Shown here: in pieces, positions 24,076 to 36,253 of the stretch | How the letters are laid out: each line of letters opens with the position of its first letter | Numbering within the stretch: position 1 is the first letter of the stretch | Origin: Sphagnum compactum | Lineage: Eukaryota; Bryophyta; Sphagnopsida; Sphagnales | NCBI GenBank assembly: GCA_965153455.1 | Contig: OZ234493.1 | Location: forward strand, 4,898,001 to 4,962,000 | DNA: 64,000 nucleotides | Direction of reading: 5' to 3' | Translations under genes and position numbers: made by a program | Notes under the pieces: model-generated | What the model was told of the DNA's origin: nothing | Database searches by the model: none | What the model saw: only the letters and a program-made list of their open reading frames with translations

Positions 24076-25143
24076 ACGTCTTCTTTTCAAATGGAGTCCT
24101 TGAAAGTCATGGAGAAGTGTGATGGTGGCAACTTTCACCTTTGGAAGTTCAAAATGCGCATGATGCTTTCCAAACATGGGCTTTGGAAATTTGTTGATGG
24201 GAGTGCCACCTTGCCAAGTGAAGAAGTTGCAAGGGCCGATTACAACGAAAAAGAGACCAAGGCTTTTGCATTGCTTTGCGAACATCTCACGGATGCCCAA
24301 CTTGCACACATTCAATATTGTGACAATGTGAGAAGTGCGTGGGAGGCTCTTTGTGGTGTGCATGAAGCTAAGACCATTGGCAACAAGTTGTTCCTTCGAA
24401 GGAGATTCTTCACCATCAAAATGCAAGAAGGAGATGACATGCTTGTGCACATCAACACGGTGAAAGCCCTTGCGGACCAACTACGTTCCATCGAGGTGAA
24501 CATTACGGATAAGATGTTTACATGGTACTCCTCATGAGCCTTCCTCCATCCTTTGATAACTTAGTCACAAGCTTGGAGTCCATGTCCACGAAAGATGTAG
24601 ACCTTCAATTCGTTGTAGCAAGGTTGCTTCACGAAGTGTCCAAAAGAAAAGAATGTGAGAATTCCGAGACTACCGCATTAGTGAACAAAACTCACAAGCC
24701 AAATGAGAAGCTTTGCTTTTATTGTAAGAAACCCGGACATTTTGTGAGAAATTGTTTGAAGAAGAAAAATGATGAAAAAGAAAAAGTTAATCAAGCTTGT
24801 GAAGATCACGAACAAATGTTTGTTGCGGCATTGAGTGCCAATGATCATACCACGTATGATTGGATTGTCGATTCGGGTGCAACGCAACACATGACATCCG
24901 AACAAGAATGGTTTACCACGTACGAGCGCATTTCCTTAAGGAGGGTGTTCATGGGCGATGACACCGTTTTGGAGGCCATTGGCAAGGGGAGCATCAAAGC
25001 CACATTGCAAGTGGGAGGCCAATTGACACACACAACCATCACCCAAGTTCTTCATGTTCCAAAAATGAAGAATAATCTCATTTCGGTGAGCAAACTCATT
25101 TCAGAAGGTTTCAAAGTGGAGTTTGACAAGGATGGTTGTAAGG
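24076..25143 (+). pseudogene. Copia A2 gag-protease, broken
   Basis: Homologous to the intact gag of A3. The start codon ATG is ACG at 24076-24078; the next in-frame Met is five codons on. One base is missing near 24510 (GATAAGATG for GATGAAGATG), shifting the frame in the middle of gag. The zinc knuckle CFYCKKPGHFVRNC (about 24715-24755) and the protease motif DSGATQHM (about 24871-24894) are intact in the shifted frame. The gypsy LTR ends this part at 25143. The same missing base occurs in A6 (57541-58306). Confidence 0.85.
25139..25143. other. Target-site duplication of the gypsy element (left copy)
   Basis: TAAGG here and at 32913-32917 flank the gypsy. The uninterrupted target reads GTTGTAAGGTCAAC in A3, A4 and A7. 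Confidence 0.9.
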
Positions 25144-25964
25144 TGTCGCAACCCCACTTTGTCCAAGTGTGGGGGTGAAGCCCAACACTTGGAAAAGTTG
25201 GAGGTTTGGAGTCCTCCGGGACTCCCGAATGTTCAAAGCTCGGCAGCAAGGGGCAGAACACCTCGCATTGAAGTGTTCTTAGTGTCATTGGAAAGGTTTT
25301 GAAAGGCGGATATCGAAAATGGCCTCGCATTGGCCATTTGGACATTTGCAGCCCATGTTATGGGCAAAAGAAGGGCCAGGAGTCAAACTGGCAGTTTGAC
25401 TCCCGACCACTAAAAGTCGGGAATCGACCCTTTGTCGACGTCGCCTTAGGGAGTGCGACATGGCATTGGAAAGATCTCGACAAGGGCTACAACTTTGGTT
25501 TAGACCTAGTTGCGATCGGATTTCAGAATCGAGAGTTATGACCGTTCAAAGTCCCGGGAGTCTCGCCGGGACAATTTCGGGACTCCATTTCGGGAGTCCC
25601 AATAAAATGTGCCATTTGGATGTAGCCTCCGTGGTGAGCCGCATAGATAACTATAAGGGGGAAGGTGGTGGCTTCCCCCAAGTCCGGGCCGTGGTGAGTC
25701 AAGTAGTCCGAAGTGCCCGTGGCTTGTCCCAACACCCAAGGGTGTTCCCGAATGTGAACTAACCCATTTGTGGTTGGTTTTTGGATGCAGATTTGTGCTT
25801 GATCTACTAGTCCATCTTCCTAGTCTAATCCCGGGGCTTCGAACTCGACCCTCTACCCCTTTCTAGAGTTGGAAGTCGGGAGCGTGCCCTTCGGTCCTCA
25901 CTTTTCGCAACTTCACATTGGTGAACCCTCAAGTGGGTTCACCCCGGGACCAAGGAGCGCGTCA
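25144..25964 (+). repeat. 5' LTR of the gypsy element
   Basis: Starts TGTCGCAACCCC and ends AGGAGCGCGTCA, the normal TG...CA form. It is 821 bp, equal to the reassembled length of the 3' LTR. Confidence 0.9.
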
Positions 25965-25966
25965 CG

Positions 25967-25978
25967 TGGTATCAGAGC
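25967..25978 (+). promoter_or_regulatory. Gypsy primer-binding site (3' end of initiator tRNA-Met)
   Basis: TGGTATCAGAGC, two bases after the LTR, is the standard plant primer-binding site complementary to the 3' end of initiator tRNA-Met. It contrasts with the internal type in the neighbouring copia elements. Confidence 0.9.
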
Positions 25979-26007
25979 TCAAGGTGAAGCTCAACGACGT
26001 TTTTGGG

Positions 26008-29000
26008 ATGGCACCCAAGAAGAACCGGAAGCTAGCCCCAGAGCCTAGGTCCGAGGAGCCCGTCGATGACCTAGTAGCTCCGCCCGAATCGATTGGGGAG
26101 GAACCAAACTTCCGGGAGGACCAAGATGAGCCCGAGGTTGAACCCGAGAGTGAGGAGGAACAACGGAGCTCGGTCCTATTCACCCCGGAGCAACTTGAAG
26201 TCCTCCTCAAGATGAATAGGCCCGACTTTGGTGAGTTGGTGGCGGCCCTCAAAACGGGGGCCTCCAAAGGTGAAAGGTTTCAACCGGCCAAGCCCGGGAA
26301 TTTCGATGGTGCCCGAGACCGTAAGGTGGTGGATGCTTGGCTTGCGGAAATGGATGATTATATCCACGCCACCAAGGTTGGACGGAATTCCGCCGTGGAG
26401 CTTGCCCAATCCTACTTGAAAGGCTATGCCGCCACATGGTGGCGGACGGTGAGACAAGAGGAGGGCAAGAACCACGGCTATATGTGGGAGTTTTTCAAGG
26501 ATCACATTGAGGCGGAGTTCATTTCGAGAAACTCCGATTACATTTCTAGGTGCAAACTCCGCGACCTTGTGAATGCCACGAATGAAAATTTGAGGCAATA
26601 TGTGAGGGCCTATTCCGAACTCATGTTGGAGATCCGGCACATGCACGAGTTGGATCGTGTGTGCCAATTCGTGATGGGACTTCCGACTTGGGCCAAGCGA
26701 AAGCTTGAGGAGAGTTGGCCCGCTTCATTATCCGAGGCCATCACGAAAGTGGACAACTTCTCGGATGTGGGGCGGAGCGACAAATTCGGGTTCAAGAAGG
26801 ACAACAAGTTCCTTCACAAAAAGCCAAGGCATGAGGGGGAATGGAACCGGGGGCAAGGTAGCCCAACCAAGGATAAGCCAAAACAATTCCAAGGCTCGGG
26901 GTTCAAGCCAAAAGGTAGCTTCGTGAAAAAAGGGGCTCCTTTCAAAGGGAGCCAAACCAAGGGAGACTTTGGAGCAAAGCCCAAGGGTGCATGTTTCAAT
27001 TGCAACGAGGTGGAGCATTACTCCAAAGATTGTCCCAAATCCAAAACGGGGGTTGGGAGCTCTAAGGTACTTGCTCTCAATGCCACTTTAGCCCAACCGG
27101 AATGCAATCGATTTATATTCTTGAAAGGGAAGATTGCTAAACGAGAAATCTTATGTCTTTTGGACATAGGGGCCTCCCACAACTTCATAACTCGGGAGAG
27201 CGCCGAAAGGATGGAGCTCCACTTGGAGGAGCTCAAGGCACCCATTGAGGTGCATTTCGCGGATGGGGTTCCCCATCCAACTACACTACAAGCAAAGAGA
27301 GTGCCTCTCCAATTGGGAAATTGGAGAGGAAAAGTGGACTTGTTGGTTTCCACCTTGGGTGGAATGGATTGCGTTCTCGGAATGGAGTTCATCACCCAAA
27401 ACAATGTGCTCATAGAAGGGCACAATAGGTTGGTTAGAATCCCATCTAAAAGTGGGATTGTGCGAGTTAAGGCACATGAGTTGCCTTGTGTGGGTGGTTC
27501 AACCATCCACTTCATGTTAGGAAAAGCTTGGGAAAGAGAATGCGTGGGGGGTTTCGGCATGATGTGTGTCATGCGGGTGTTGGACGAATATGAGCCCGAG
27601 GAAGCCACCAAGTTGGTGACTTCCGCCAAGTGCATAATGCAAGTCTTACAAGAGTTCCTGGATGTGATGCCCGAAGACTTGCCCGAAGACTTGCCCCCGA
27701 GAAGACGAGTTGATCATGCGATTGAAGTGATACCGGGAGTGGAACCGCCCGCCAAGGCCCCATATAGAATGAGCCACGAGGAGTTGAAGGAACTCAAGGT
27801 TCAACTTGAGGAACTCCTCGCGAAAGGTTACATCAAACCAAGCAAGTCACCATATGGGGCACCCGTCCTTTTTGTTCACAAGAAGGATGGGACTTTGAGG
27901 ATGTGTGTGGATTATAGAGCACTCAATAAGGCAACGGTGAAAAACCGTTATCCTTTACCTCGCATCGATGATCTATTTGACCGTCTCTCGGGAGCCAAGG
28001 TTTTTAGTAGAATTGATCTACGTTCGGGATATTACCAAATAAGGATCGCGGAAGGGGACGAAGAAAAGATCGCTTTCGCACAATGTATGGGTCATACGAG
28101 TTCTTGATGATGCCCTTTGGGCTCACCAATGCACCCGCAACATTTTGCACCCTCATGAATGACATTTTCCGCGAATGGCTTGATGATTTTGTGGTCGTCT
28201 ACATAGACGACATTTTGATTTATAGTAGCTCCATGGAGGAGCATGCGGAGCACCTTCGCAAGGTGTTCCAAAGGCTAAGGGAAAACAAGTTGTATGCCAA
28301 GCTGGAGAAGTGCGAATTTGAGGTGACGGAAGTGGATTTCCTTGGGCATAGGATAACTCAAGATGGTTTGATGATGGATGATCACAAGGTCAAGGCGATT
28401 TTGGATTGGGAGCCGCCTAACTTGGTTCCCGCCTTGAGATCCTTTTTAGGATTGGCCTCCTATTATCGCAAGTTCATAAAGAACTTTGCGAGAATAGCGG
28501 CCCCTTTGACAAACCTCTTGAAGAAGTCCGCCGTCACTTATGATTGGGATGAAGCATGCGACGAAGCCTTTGGAACGTTGAAGGGCATTTTGGTGAAGGC
28601 GCCGGTGTTGAAGTTGCCCGACTTTGACAAGGAGTTTGAAATCCATTCCGACGCCTCCGACTTTGCAATTGGGGGTGTCATAGTGCAAGATGGAAGACCG
28701 GTGGCCTTTGAAAGCAAGAAGCTGAGTGAGACGGAGCGAAGGTGGCCAACTCACGAGAAGGAAATGTGGGCGGTCATACATTGTCTCAAGACTTGGGGCC
28801 ATTACATAGGCTCCAAAGATGTGGTGATGTGGACCGACAATGTGACCTTGAAGTACTTCGCAACTCAACCCAAGTTGTCATCAAAACAACAAAGGTGGCA
28901 AGACACATTGGCCTTGTTCAATGTGGACATCCGGCACAAGCCGGGAAAGGAGAACATAGTCCCCGATGCTTTGAGCCGGAAACACCAACTTAGAGTGGTG

Positions 29001-30488
29001 TATGTGGGAGAGTCGGAACTTCAAAAGGAAGTTAGATTAGCAAACCGCCGGGATGCTTTTGCCAAGGAGGTAAGGCAAAGCATCCAAAATGGAGCCAAGT
29101 CCCACTTCCACTTGAAAAATGGATTGTTGTGGTACAAGCAAAACCGACTCTATGTGCCGGAGGGGAAAATTAGGGACACACTTTTGAAGGAATGTCACGA
29201 TGGACCGCTTGCGGGCCATGGCGGTGTAAAGCGCACCACAACATTCCTAAAGAAGTCCTACTATTGGCCCAACTTGAAGGATGATGCGGAGGAGTACGTG
29301 AAGACTTGTTTAACTTGTCAATAAAACCGGACCCTCAACAAGAAGCAAGCGGGTTTGTTGCAACCTTTGCCAATTCCCGAAGGGCCGTGGGAAAGTGTGT
29401 CAATGGACTTTATGGTAAGTTTGCCCCCTTCAAAGGGGTTCGATGCCATCATGGTTGTGGTGGATCGGTTTAGCAAAATGGCACACTTCATTCCCACAAA
29501 GGATGAAGCCACGGCTCAAGAGACGGGGAGGTTGTTCTTCTCCCACATTTTCAAGCATCATGGCCTTCCAAAGGACATAGTGTCGGATCGGGATCCAAAG
29601 TTCACGAGTAAGTTTTGGAGGGCTTTGTGGAAGCGAATGGGGTCGGAACTCAAAATGAGCACTTCATTCCGCCCTCAAACCGATGGACAAACCGAGAGGG
29701 TGAACTTGGTGATCCAACAATTCCTAAGGAGTTATGTGGCGGCGGATCAACAAGATTGGGTGGATCATTTGGAGTTAGCCGAGTTTTGTTACAATAACTC
29801 GGTACACTCCGCAACGGGATCCACCCCATTCCAAATGGTGACGGGCAAGTCACCAATTGTGCCCATGACTTGGGCCGCACAAGGACAACCTTCGATTGAT
29901 GCAAGTGAGGAAGTGCCAATGGTCACACAACTTGATGAAGAAAGAAAGCGCTTGTGGGAGTTGGCAAAAGCCAACTTGGAAAAGGCGCACAAAAGGTACA
30001 AGGATTTTGCGGACAAGTCCCGACGAGAGGTGAAGTTTCAAGAAGGAGACGAGGTGTGGTTGAACATAAAGAACTTCCGGTTGCCCGAAGGGTTAAGTCA
30101 TAAGTTTATGGGCCCATATGCGGGTCCATTCAAAGTGTTGGAAAAGAAACTTTCCGACACTTATAAGTTAGAATTACCGGAAAATCTTAGAGTTCATCCC
30201 ACATTTCATGTTTCCCTTTTGAAACCGGTCTCCCGCGACGCCTCAAGGCCTAATAGAGAGCATCACTCAAGGCCTCCACCGGACTTGGTTCATAATGAAC
30301 CCGAGTTTGAGGTAGAGGCCGTGCTCAAATCAAGGCAACTTAGAGGGCGAGAGCGGGAATACTTAGTTAAGTGGAAAGGCTACCATGCAATAGAGGCTTC
30401 TTGGGTGAATAAATCCGACATGGAACATGCCCAAGAAGCCATAGAAGAATTCCACACTAGACCGGCGAAGAAAAGACGTAGAGCGTGA
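26008..30488 (+). pseudogene. Gypsy gag-pol polyprotein with chromodomain, broken
   Basis: ATG at 26008 (MAPKKNRKL). In order: gag core with [12 protein letters not shown] (about 26430); zinc knuckle [14 protein letters not shown] (about 26993-27035); aspartic protease with [10 protein letters not shown] (about 27155), where Ile replaces the usual Ser/Thr after the Asp; reverse transcriptase with YIDD at 28200-28211; RNase H with [12 protein letters not shown] (about 28640); integrase with an HHCC zone (29195-29324), then Asp, Asp and Glu in DFMVSLP, VSDRDPKF and GQTERVN; chromodomain about 30303-30460 (EYLVKWKGY). A missing base near 28076 shifts the frame before YIDD, and CAA has become TAA at 29322-29324. 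The chromodomain is thought to steer integration to marked chromatin. The element cannot make its full polyprotein. Confidence 0.9.
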
Positions 30489-31266
30489 TGAGGACATCAC
30501 CTTTCTTTTAGAGGGGGAGAGTTTCATAAAATGTACCACATCAAGTTGCAAGTGAAATAAAAAGGGCTTTAAAACTTCCAAGAGATTGTATCATGAAAAA
30601 TTTGTTAAGGCAAATAGGGTTGTGGCATGGACAAATAGAACTCTCTTGCGTAGGCCCAAATCAAAATCGGACTCTTACTGTGGGGTTGAGGAAACTTGGC
30701 CTTAAAAGAGGAGGCAAGCAAGATGAGCTTGCGGGGACATGCACATGCCTTAAGTGCATCCCAAAGGGTTGGTTGGTAGTGTGGCCAACGCGGGAAGTCA
30801 TGACCCCGCTCGCATACTTTAAATGTAGTTTGGGACTTGGGTTTGGCAAACCTAAGTGTTGCTTTTCGTACCTTGATAAGCAAACCTTTTAGTTAAGGCT
30901 TGGTTGTTGTGACCAAGGCGCGAGATAGGAAAAGGAGTCATGTTAGTTAGCTTAGGTCAAGAGTAGACTTGACTTAAGTCCTCATGAAGGGAAGGATGGA
31001 AAAAGGTTCCTCCCAAATGAGGGCTTCGTCAATTAGACTAGTTTAGTCTTTTGACGAAGCAAAGAAAGAGGGTTCCCTACAAGACCTTCTTGGACTTGTC
31101 AAGAAAGTGTTGGAAACTTGGGGAGGCCTAAGTTAGCTTGAGACAAGGTCCGAGCCGCAAGAGTCGGCAAATGGCCAAGGATCCAAAAGAAAGCAATTGC
31201 AATTGTATGAAGGAAAATTCTAAGTGTCAATGAGGACATTGACCTCTTTCTTCTAGTGGGGGAGAG
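30489..31266 (+). other. Gypsy 3' non-coding region and polypurine tract
   Basis: About 780 bp between the stop codon and the 3' LTR without a plausible protein. A purine run, GTGGGGGAGAG, ends at the LTR start and is the likely polypurine tract for plus-strand DNA priming. Confidence 0.7.
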
Positions 31267-32912
31267 TGTCGCAACCCCACTTTGTCCAAGTGTGGGGGTG
31301 AAGCCCAACACTTGGAAAAGTTGGAGGTTTGGAGTCCTCCGGGACTCCCGAATGTTCAAAGCTCAACAACAAGAGGTAAAACACCTCGCATTGGAGTGTT
31401 CTTAGTTTCATTGAAAAGGTCTTAAAACGTAGATATCGAAAATGGCCTCGTATTGGCCATTTGGACATCTGCAGCCCAAGTTATGGGCAAAAGAAGGGCC
31501 GGGAGTCAAACTGGCAGTTTGACTCCCGACCACTAAAAGTCAGGAATCGACCCATTGTCGACGTCGCCTCAGGGAGTGCGACATGGCGTTGGAAAGACCT
31601 CGACGAGGGCTACAACTTTGGTTCAGACCTCGTTGCGATCAGACTTCGGAATCGGGAGTTATGATCGTTCAAAGTCCCGAGAGTCCCGCCGGGACAATTT
31701 CGGGACTCCATTTGTCGCAACCCCACTTTGTCGAAGTGTGAGGGTGAAGCCCAACACTTGGAAAAGTTGGAGGTTGGGAGTCCTCCGGGACTCCCGAATG
31801 TTCAGAGCTCGACAGCAAGGGGCAAAACACCTCGCATTGGAGTGTTCTTGGTGTCATTGGAAAGGTCTTGAAACGTAGATATCGAAAATGGCCTCGCATT
31901 GGCCATTTGGACATCTGCAGCCCAAGTTATGGGCAAAAGAAGGGCCGGGAGTCAAACTGGCAGTTTGACTCCCGACCACTAAAAGTCCGGAATCGACCCA
32001 TTGTCGACGTCGCCTCAGGGAGCGCGACATGGCGTTGGAAAGATCTCGACGAGGGCTACAACTTTGGTTTAGACCTCGTTGCGATCGGACTTCGGAATCG
32101 GGAGTTATGATCGTTCAAAGTCCCGAGAGTCCCGCCGGGACAATTTCGGGACTCCATTTCGGGAGTCCCAACAAAATGAGCCATTTGGATGTAGCCTCCG
32201 TGGTGAGCCGCAGAGATAACTATAAGGGGGAAGGTGGTGGCTTCCCCCAAGTCCGGGCCGTGGTGAGTCAAGTAGTCCGAAGTGCTCGTGGCTTGTCCCA
32301 ACACCCAAGGGTGTTCCCGAATGTGAACTAACCCAGTTGTGGTTGGTTTTGGATGCAGATTTGTGCTTGATCTACTAGTCCATCTTCCTAGTCTAATCCC
32401 GGGGCTTCCAACTCGACCCTCTACCCCTTTATAGAGTTGGAAGTCGGGAGCGTGCCCTTGGGTCCCCACTTTCCGCAACTTCACATTGGCGAACCCTCAA
32501 GTGGGTTCACCCCGGGACCAAGGAGCGCGTCACCATTTCGGGAGTCCCAATAAAATGTGCCATTTGGATGTAGCCTCCGTGGCGAGCCGCAGAGATAACT
32601 ATAAGGGGGAAGGTGGTGGCTTCCCCCAAGTCCGGGCCGTGGTGAGTCAAGTAGTCCGAAGTGCCCGTGGCTTGTCCCAACACCCAAGGGTGTTCCCGAA
32701 TGTGAACTAACCCATTTGTGGTTGGTTTTTTGATGCAGATTTGTGCTTGATCTACTAATCCATCTTCCTAGTCTAATCCCGGGGCTTCGAACTCAACCCT
32801 CTACCCCTTTCTAGAGTTGGAAGTCGGGAGCGTGCCCTTCGGTCCTCACTTTCCGCAACGTCACATTGGTGAACCCTCAAGTGGGTTCACCCCGGGACCA
32901 AGGAGCGCGTCA
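31267..32912 (+). repeat. 3' LTR of the gypsy element, split by a solo LTR
   Basis: First part 31267-31712 (446 bp), last part 32538-32912 (375 bp). Together they equal the 821-bp 5' LTR. The break carries the duplicated CCATT (31708-31712 and 32533-32537). Confidence 0.9.
31713..32532 (+). mobile_element. Solo gypsy LTR nested in a gypsy LTR
   Basis: An 820-bp TGTCGC...GCGTCA LTR with no internal region, same family and same orientation as its host LTR, flanked by CCATT on both sides. Solo LTRs arise by recombination between the two LTRs of one element, so a complete second gypsy once stood here. Confidence 0.9.
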
Positions 32913-35755
32913 TAAGGTCAACGATGCTCGAGGAATTGTTGTGGCGCAAGCACGAAGGGACAAGAACTTGTACCTTCTTAATGTGAAGGTGCGTAAGGAC
33001 ATGGCACACATTGCAAATTCTTTGGAGGAAAGTGCGATGCTTTGGCATGAAAGACTTGGCCTTCTCAACGTGGCAAGCCTTAAGGAGTTAGATGCCATGG
33101 TGGATGGCATGAATTTGAAAGAAGTGCCGTTGCATCACATTTATGAAGGATGCGTCAAAGGCAAACATCAAAGAACATCATTTCCCAAGGACGGAGCAAC
33201 GACGGCTTCACAACTTTTGGAGATTGTGCACACCGATGTGTGCGGGCCAATGAAGACTACATCGCATGGTGGAGCGCGATACTTTTCACTTTCATTGACG
33301 ATTTCTCAAGGAAAACTCATGTCTATCTTTTGAAGGCCAAAGGAGAAGCGTTTGAAAAGTTCAAACAATACAAGGCCTTGGTGGAGAACGAAATTGGTCA
33401 CAAAATCAAAGTGTTGCGTTCCGACAACGGAGGAGAATTTGTGTCTAAGAAATTTGACGCATTTCTTGCGGAATGTGAAATTCAACGACAAACAAGTGCG
33501 CCCTATTCCCCACAACAAAACGGTGTTGCGGAACGTGCCAATAGAACCATCATAGAATGTGCAAGAAGCATGATTCTTGCACAAGGGTTGGAACTTCAAT
33601 TTTGGGGCGAAGCGGTGAACACGGCGGTGTACATCAAAAATCGATGTCCAACCAAGGCTCTTGATTCCAAGACCCCTCAAGAAGCGTGGAGTGGTAGGAA
33701 ACCCGATGTGTCCCATGTGAGAGTTTTTGGTTGTAAAGCCTTTGCACATGTCCCCGATGAGAAGAGGACCAAATTAGACTCCAAGTCCATGCCTTGTGTG
33801 TTTTTAGGATATTACGAAGGCACCAAAGCGTATCGCTTGATGTGTGTGAAAACCAAGAGAATCATCAAAAGTAGAGATGTTGTGTTCATTGAAGGGTCAA
33901 AGGAAATAGGTGGTGTACCTCATCTTGAGAAAGAAGAAAATGTAGTTGTGCATGAAGAAGTTGAGGGAGAAGAACCATTGGCCTTTAGTCAAGATAGACC
34001 TTTGAGTGAAACAAGAATGGAAGGTGTGCAAAGTGAATCCACACCAAGTTCTTCATCGGAAGAGGAATTTGTTGTTTCCAATGACAACCCATCTTGTGAA
34101 CCTTCACAAGATATTGCGAGGGAAAGACCTCAAAGGCAACGAAGGGAATGGCCTCGGGATTGGTGGATTGCTACCAAAGAGGTGGAGCACGCCACCGTTG
34201 CATTTTTGGAGGAGCCCCAAAATATTGAAGAAGCATTGACATGTGAAAATTCCAAGGAGTGGGAGTGTGCGATGCGAGAAGAATATGATTCCCTCATGAC
34301 CAACAACACATGGACTTGGGTACCACTTCCCGCCGGTAGGAAACCCGTTTCTTGCAAATGGGTGTTCAAAATCATACAAGGCGCAAATGGGGAAGTGGAA
34401 CGCTACAAGGCTAGATTAGTAGCAAGAGGTTTTACCCAAACCTACGGAGTGGATTACAACGAAACTTTTGCGCCGGTCGCAAAATTTGCATCTATTCGTT
34501 GTATTCTTGCATTGGCGGCCTTGGAAGAAATGGAGATCCATCAAATGGACGTGAAAACCGCATTTCTCAATGGCGAGCTTGAAGAGGAGATTTACATGGA
34601 GCAACCTCAAGGGTTCGTGCACCAAGGAGGTGAACATCTCGTGTGTAAGCTTCACAAGTCCTTGTATGGTTTGAAACATCTCCAAGGGCATGGAATCAAA
34701 AGTTAGATGCGTTTCTCAAAAGCATTGAATTTATCAAGAGTGAGGCGGATCCTAGTGTGTACGTTGCACAAGTGGGAGATGTGAAGTTTTTCATTGTGGT
34801 CTATGTGGACGACCTCATTTTGGTGTGCAACGATCAAAACAAACTTTTGCAAATCAAAGAGGAATTGAGTCAAAAGTTTGAAATGAAGGACCTCGGGGAG
34901 TTGCATTTCTTTTTGGGGATGGAGGTGGAAAGGAATGAAAGACTCCTACGCATCAACCAAATCAAATACCTCAAGGAAATATTGAAGCGGTTTCGAATGG
35001 AAGAATGTAAGCCCATTGGAGTTCCATTGGATCCCAAGGTGAAGTTACAAAGGAATGTGAATGGAAATGATGAATCAAAGGGATTCCCATATCAACAAGC
35101 GGTTGGGTCTTTGATGTATGCCATGTTGTGCACACGACCCGACTTGGCATACCCAATAAGCGTGTTGAGTCAACACATGGCGAACCCTAACATGGAGCAT
35201 TGGATGGCCGTCAAACGAATCTTTCGATATTTGCAAGGTACATTGCAAATGAAATTACAATTTGGTGGAACACCATCCAAGGAAGTTCTTGGATATTGTG
35301 ATGCGGATTGGGGTGGTGATTTTGAAGATAGGAGGTCCACCACAGGGTTTGTTTTCATGATTGGAGGTGGAGCGATTTCTTGGAGTAGCAAATGACAACC
35401 GACAATAGCATTGTCCACCACGGAGGCGGAATACATGGCGAACACGCAAGCCACAAAAGAAGCCGTATGGATAACAAAATTGATGATGGATTTAGGATAC
35501 ATGGAGGAGAAGAAAATGATGGTGATTCGATGCGACAATCAAGGTGCGATATCATTGACCAAGAATCCCACTCACCATGCACGAACAAAACACATTGATG
35601 TACAACATCATTTTGTTCGAGAACGAGTTGAAAATGGAGAAGTTGGATTTGAATATTGTACAACCGAACACATGGTGGCGGATGTCCTTACTAAGGCATT
35701 ATCTAAAGAACGACATCATAAGTTGACAAACATGTTCGGATTAGAAACTTCATAG
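32913..35755 (+). pseudogene. Copia A2 integrase, reverse transcriptase and RNase H, broken
   Basis: Continues A2 after the gypsy. The GAG-pre-integrase zone has MLWHERLG (about 33040). The integrase core keeps Asp in HTDVCGP, Asp in RSDNGGEF and Glu in GVAERANRT. The reverse transcriptase keeps YVDD (about 34803). RNase H keeps CDADW and TEAEYM. Lesions compared with A3: one base lost near 33285, one near 34678, six bases lost near 34937, and CGA to TGA at 35393-35395. Ends with TAG at 35753-35755. Confidence 0.85.
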
Positions 35756-35763
35756 AGTGGGAG

Positions 35764-36253
35764 TGGTAGAAATACTATTCGTTTCTAATTCCCAATGTTG
35801 ATGAATGTGTTAAACATTCATCAAAAGGATGAATAGTATACACATCCTTGTAGTTGTTAGGTTAGGGTTTAGAAATGGAGACTACTCAGGGTTTGGCGGC
35901 GGCTAGAGTTAGGGTTAGGCGGCGGCTAGGTTTAGGGTTTGGTGGCGGCTAGGGTTAGGCGGCGGCTAGGGTTAGGGTTTGGTGGCGGCTAGGTTAGGGT
36001 TAAGTGGCGGCTACTTTAGGGTTAGGAGATAGTATATAATGGAATGGTTTTGAATTGTCTTTCATTCTTTCCTTTCATGGTTGTTAAGTGCACATAGAAC
36101 CTTCAAGCTTTGTTAGTTGTTACAAGCCATAGTTTTATGATTGTAGCATTTGAAGCATACAACCTTTGTAATCTTCTTTTAGTTAATACAATTGTTCCAT
36201 TTCATGAACCTTAAGTGTTGCATTTCTTGCTTGTTTTCAAGTTGTTTCCAATA
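35764..36253 (+). repeat. 3' LTR of copia A2
   Basis: Starts TGGTAGAAATAC (the usual TGTT changed to TGGT) and ends TTTCCAATA. 490 bp. It is preceded by the family polypurine tract AGTGGGAG. Confidence 0.85.

Larger units (their letters stand above)
25144..32912 (+). mobile_element. Ty3/gypsy chromovirus-type retrotransposon
   Basis: 5' LTR 25144-25964 (821 bp), primer-binding site 25967-25978, gag-pol 26008-30488 with a C-terminal chromodomain, 3' LTR 31267-31712 plus 32538-32912. TSD TAAGG. The 3' LTR holds a solo LTR of the same family. Nearly complete but disabled by one frameshift and one stop codon. I counted about 18 differences in the first 235 bp of its two LTRs, so it is clearly older than copia A3 and A4. 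Confidence 0.9.
22928..36253 (+). mobile_element. Copia retrotransposon A2, interrupted by a gypsy element
   Basis: LTRs at 22928-23404 and 35764-36253, gag-protease 24076-25143, the rest of pol 32913-35755. The gypsy element 25144-32912 splits it at the protease/pre-integrase boundary with TSD TAAGG. A2 itself interrupts A1 with TSD GTTCG/GTTTG. It is disabled by several lesions listed under its coding parts. Confidence 0.85.

Noticed and set aside
25918-26007. Gypsy gag reading open upstream of the ATG, beginning MVNPQVGS
   Set aside because: That stretch is LTR and primer-binding site and has no ATG. The real start is ATG 26008.
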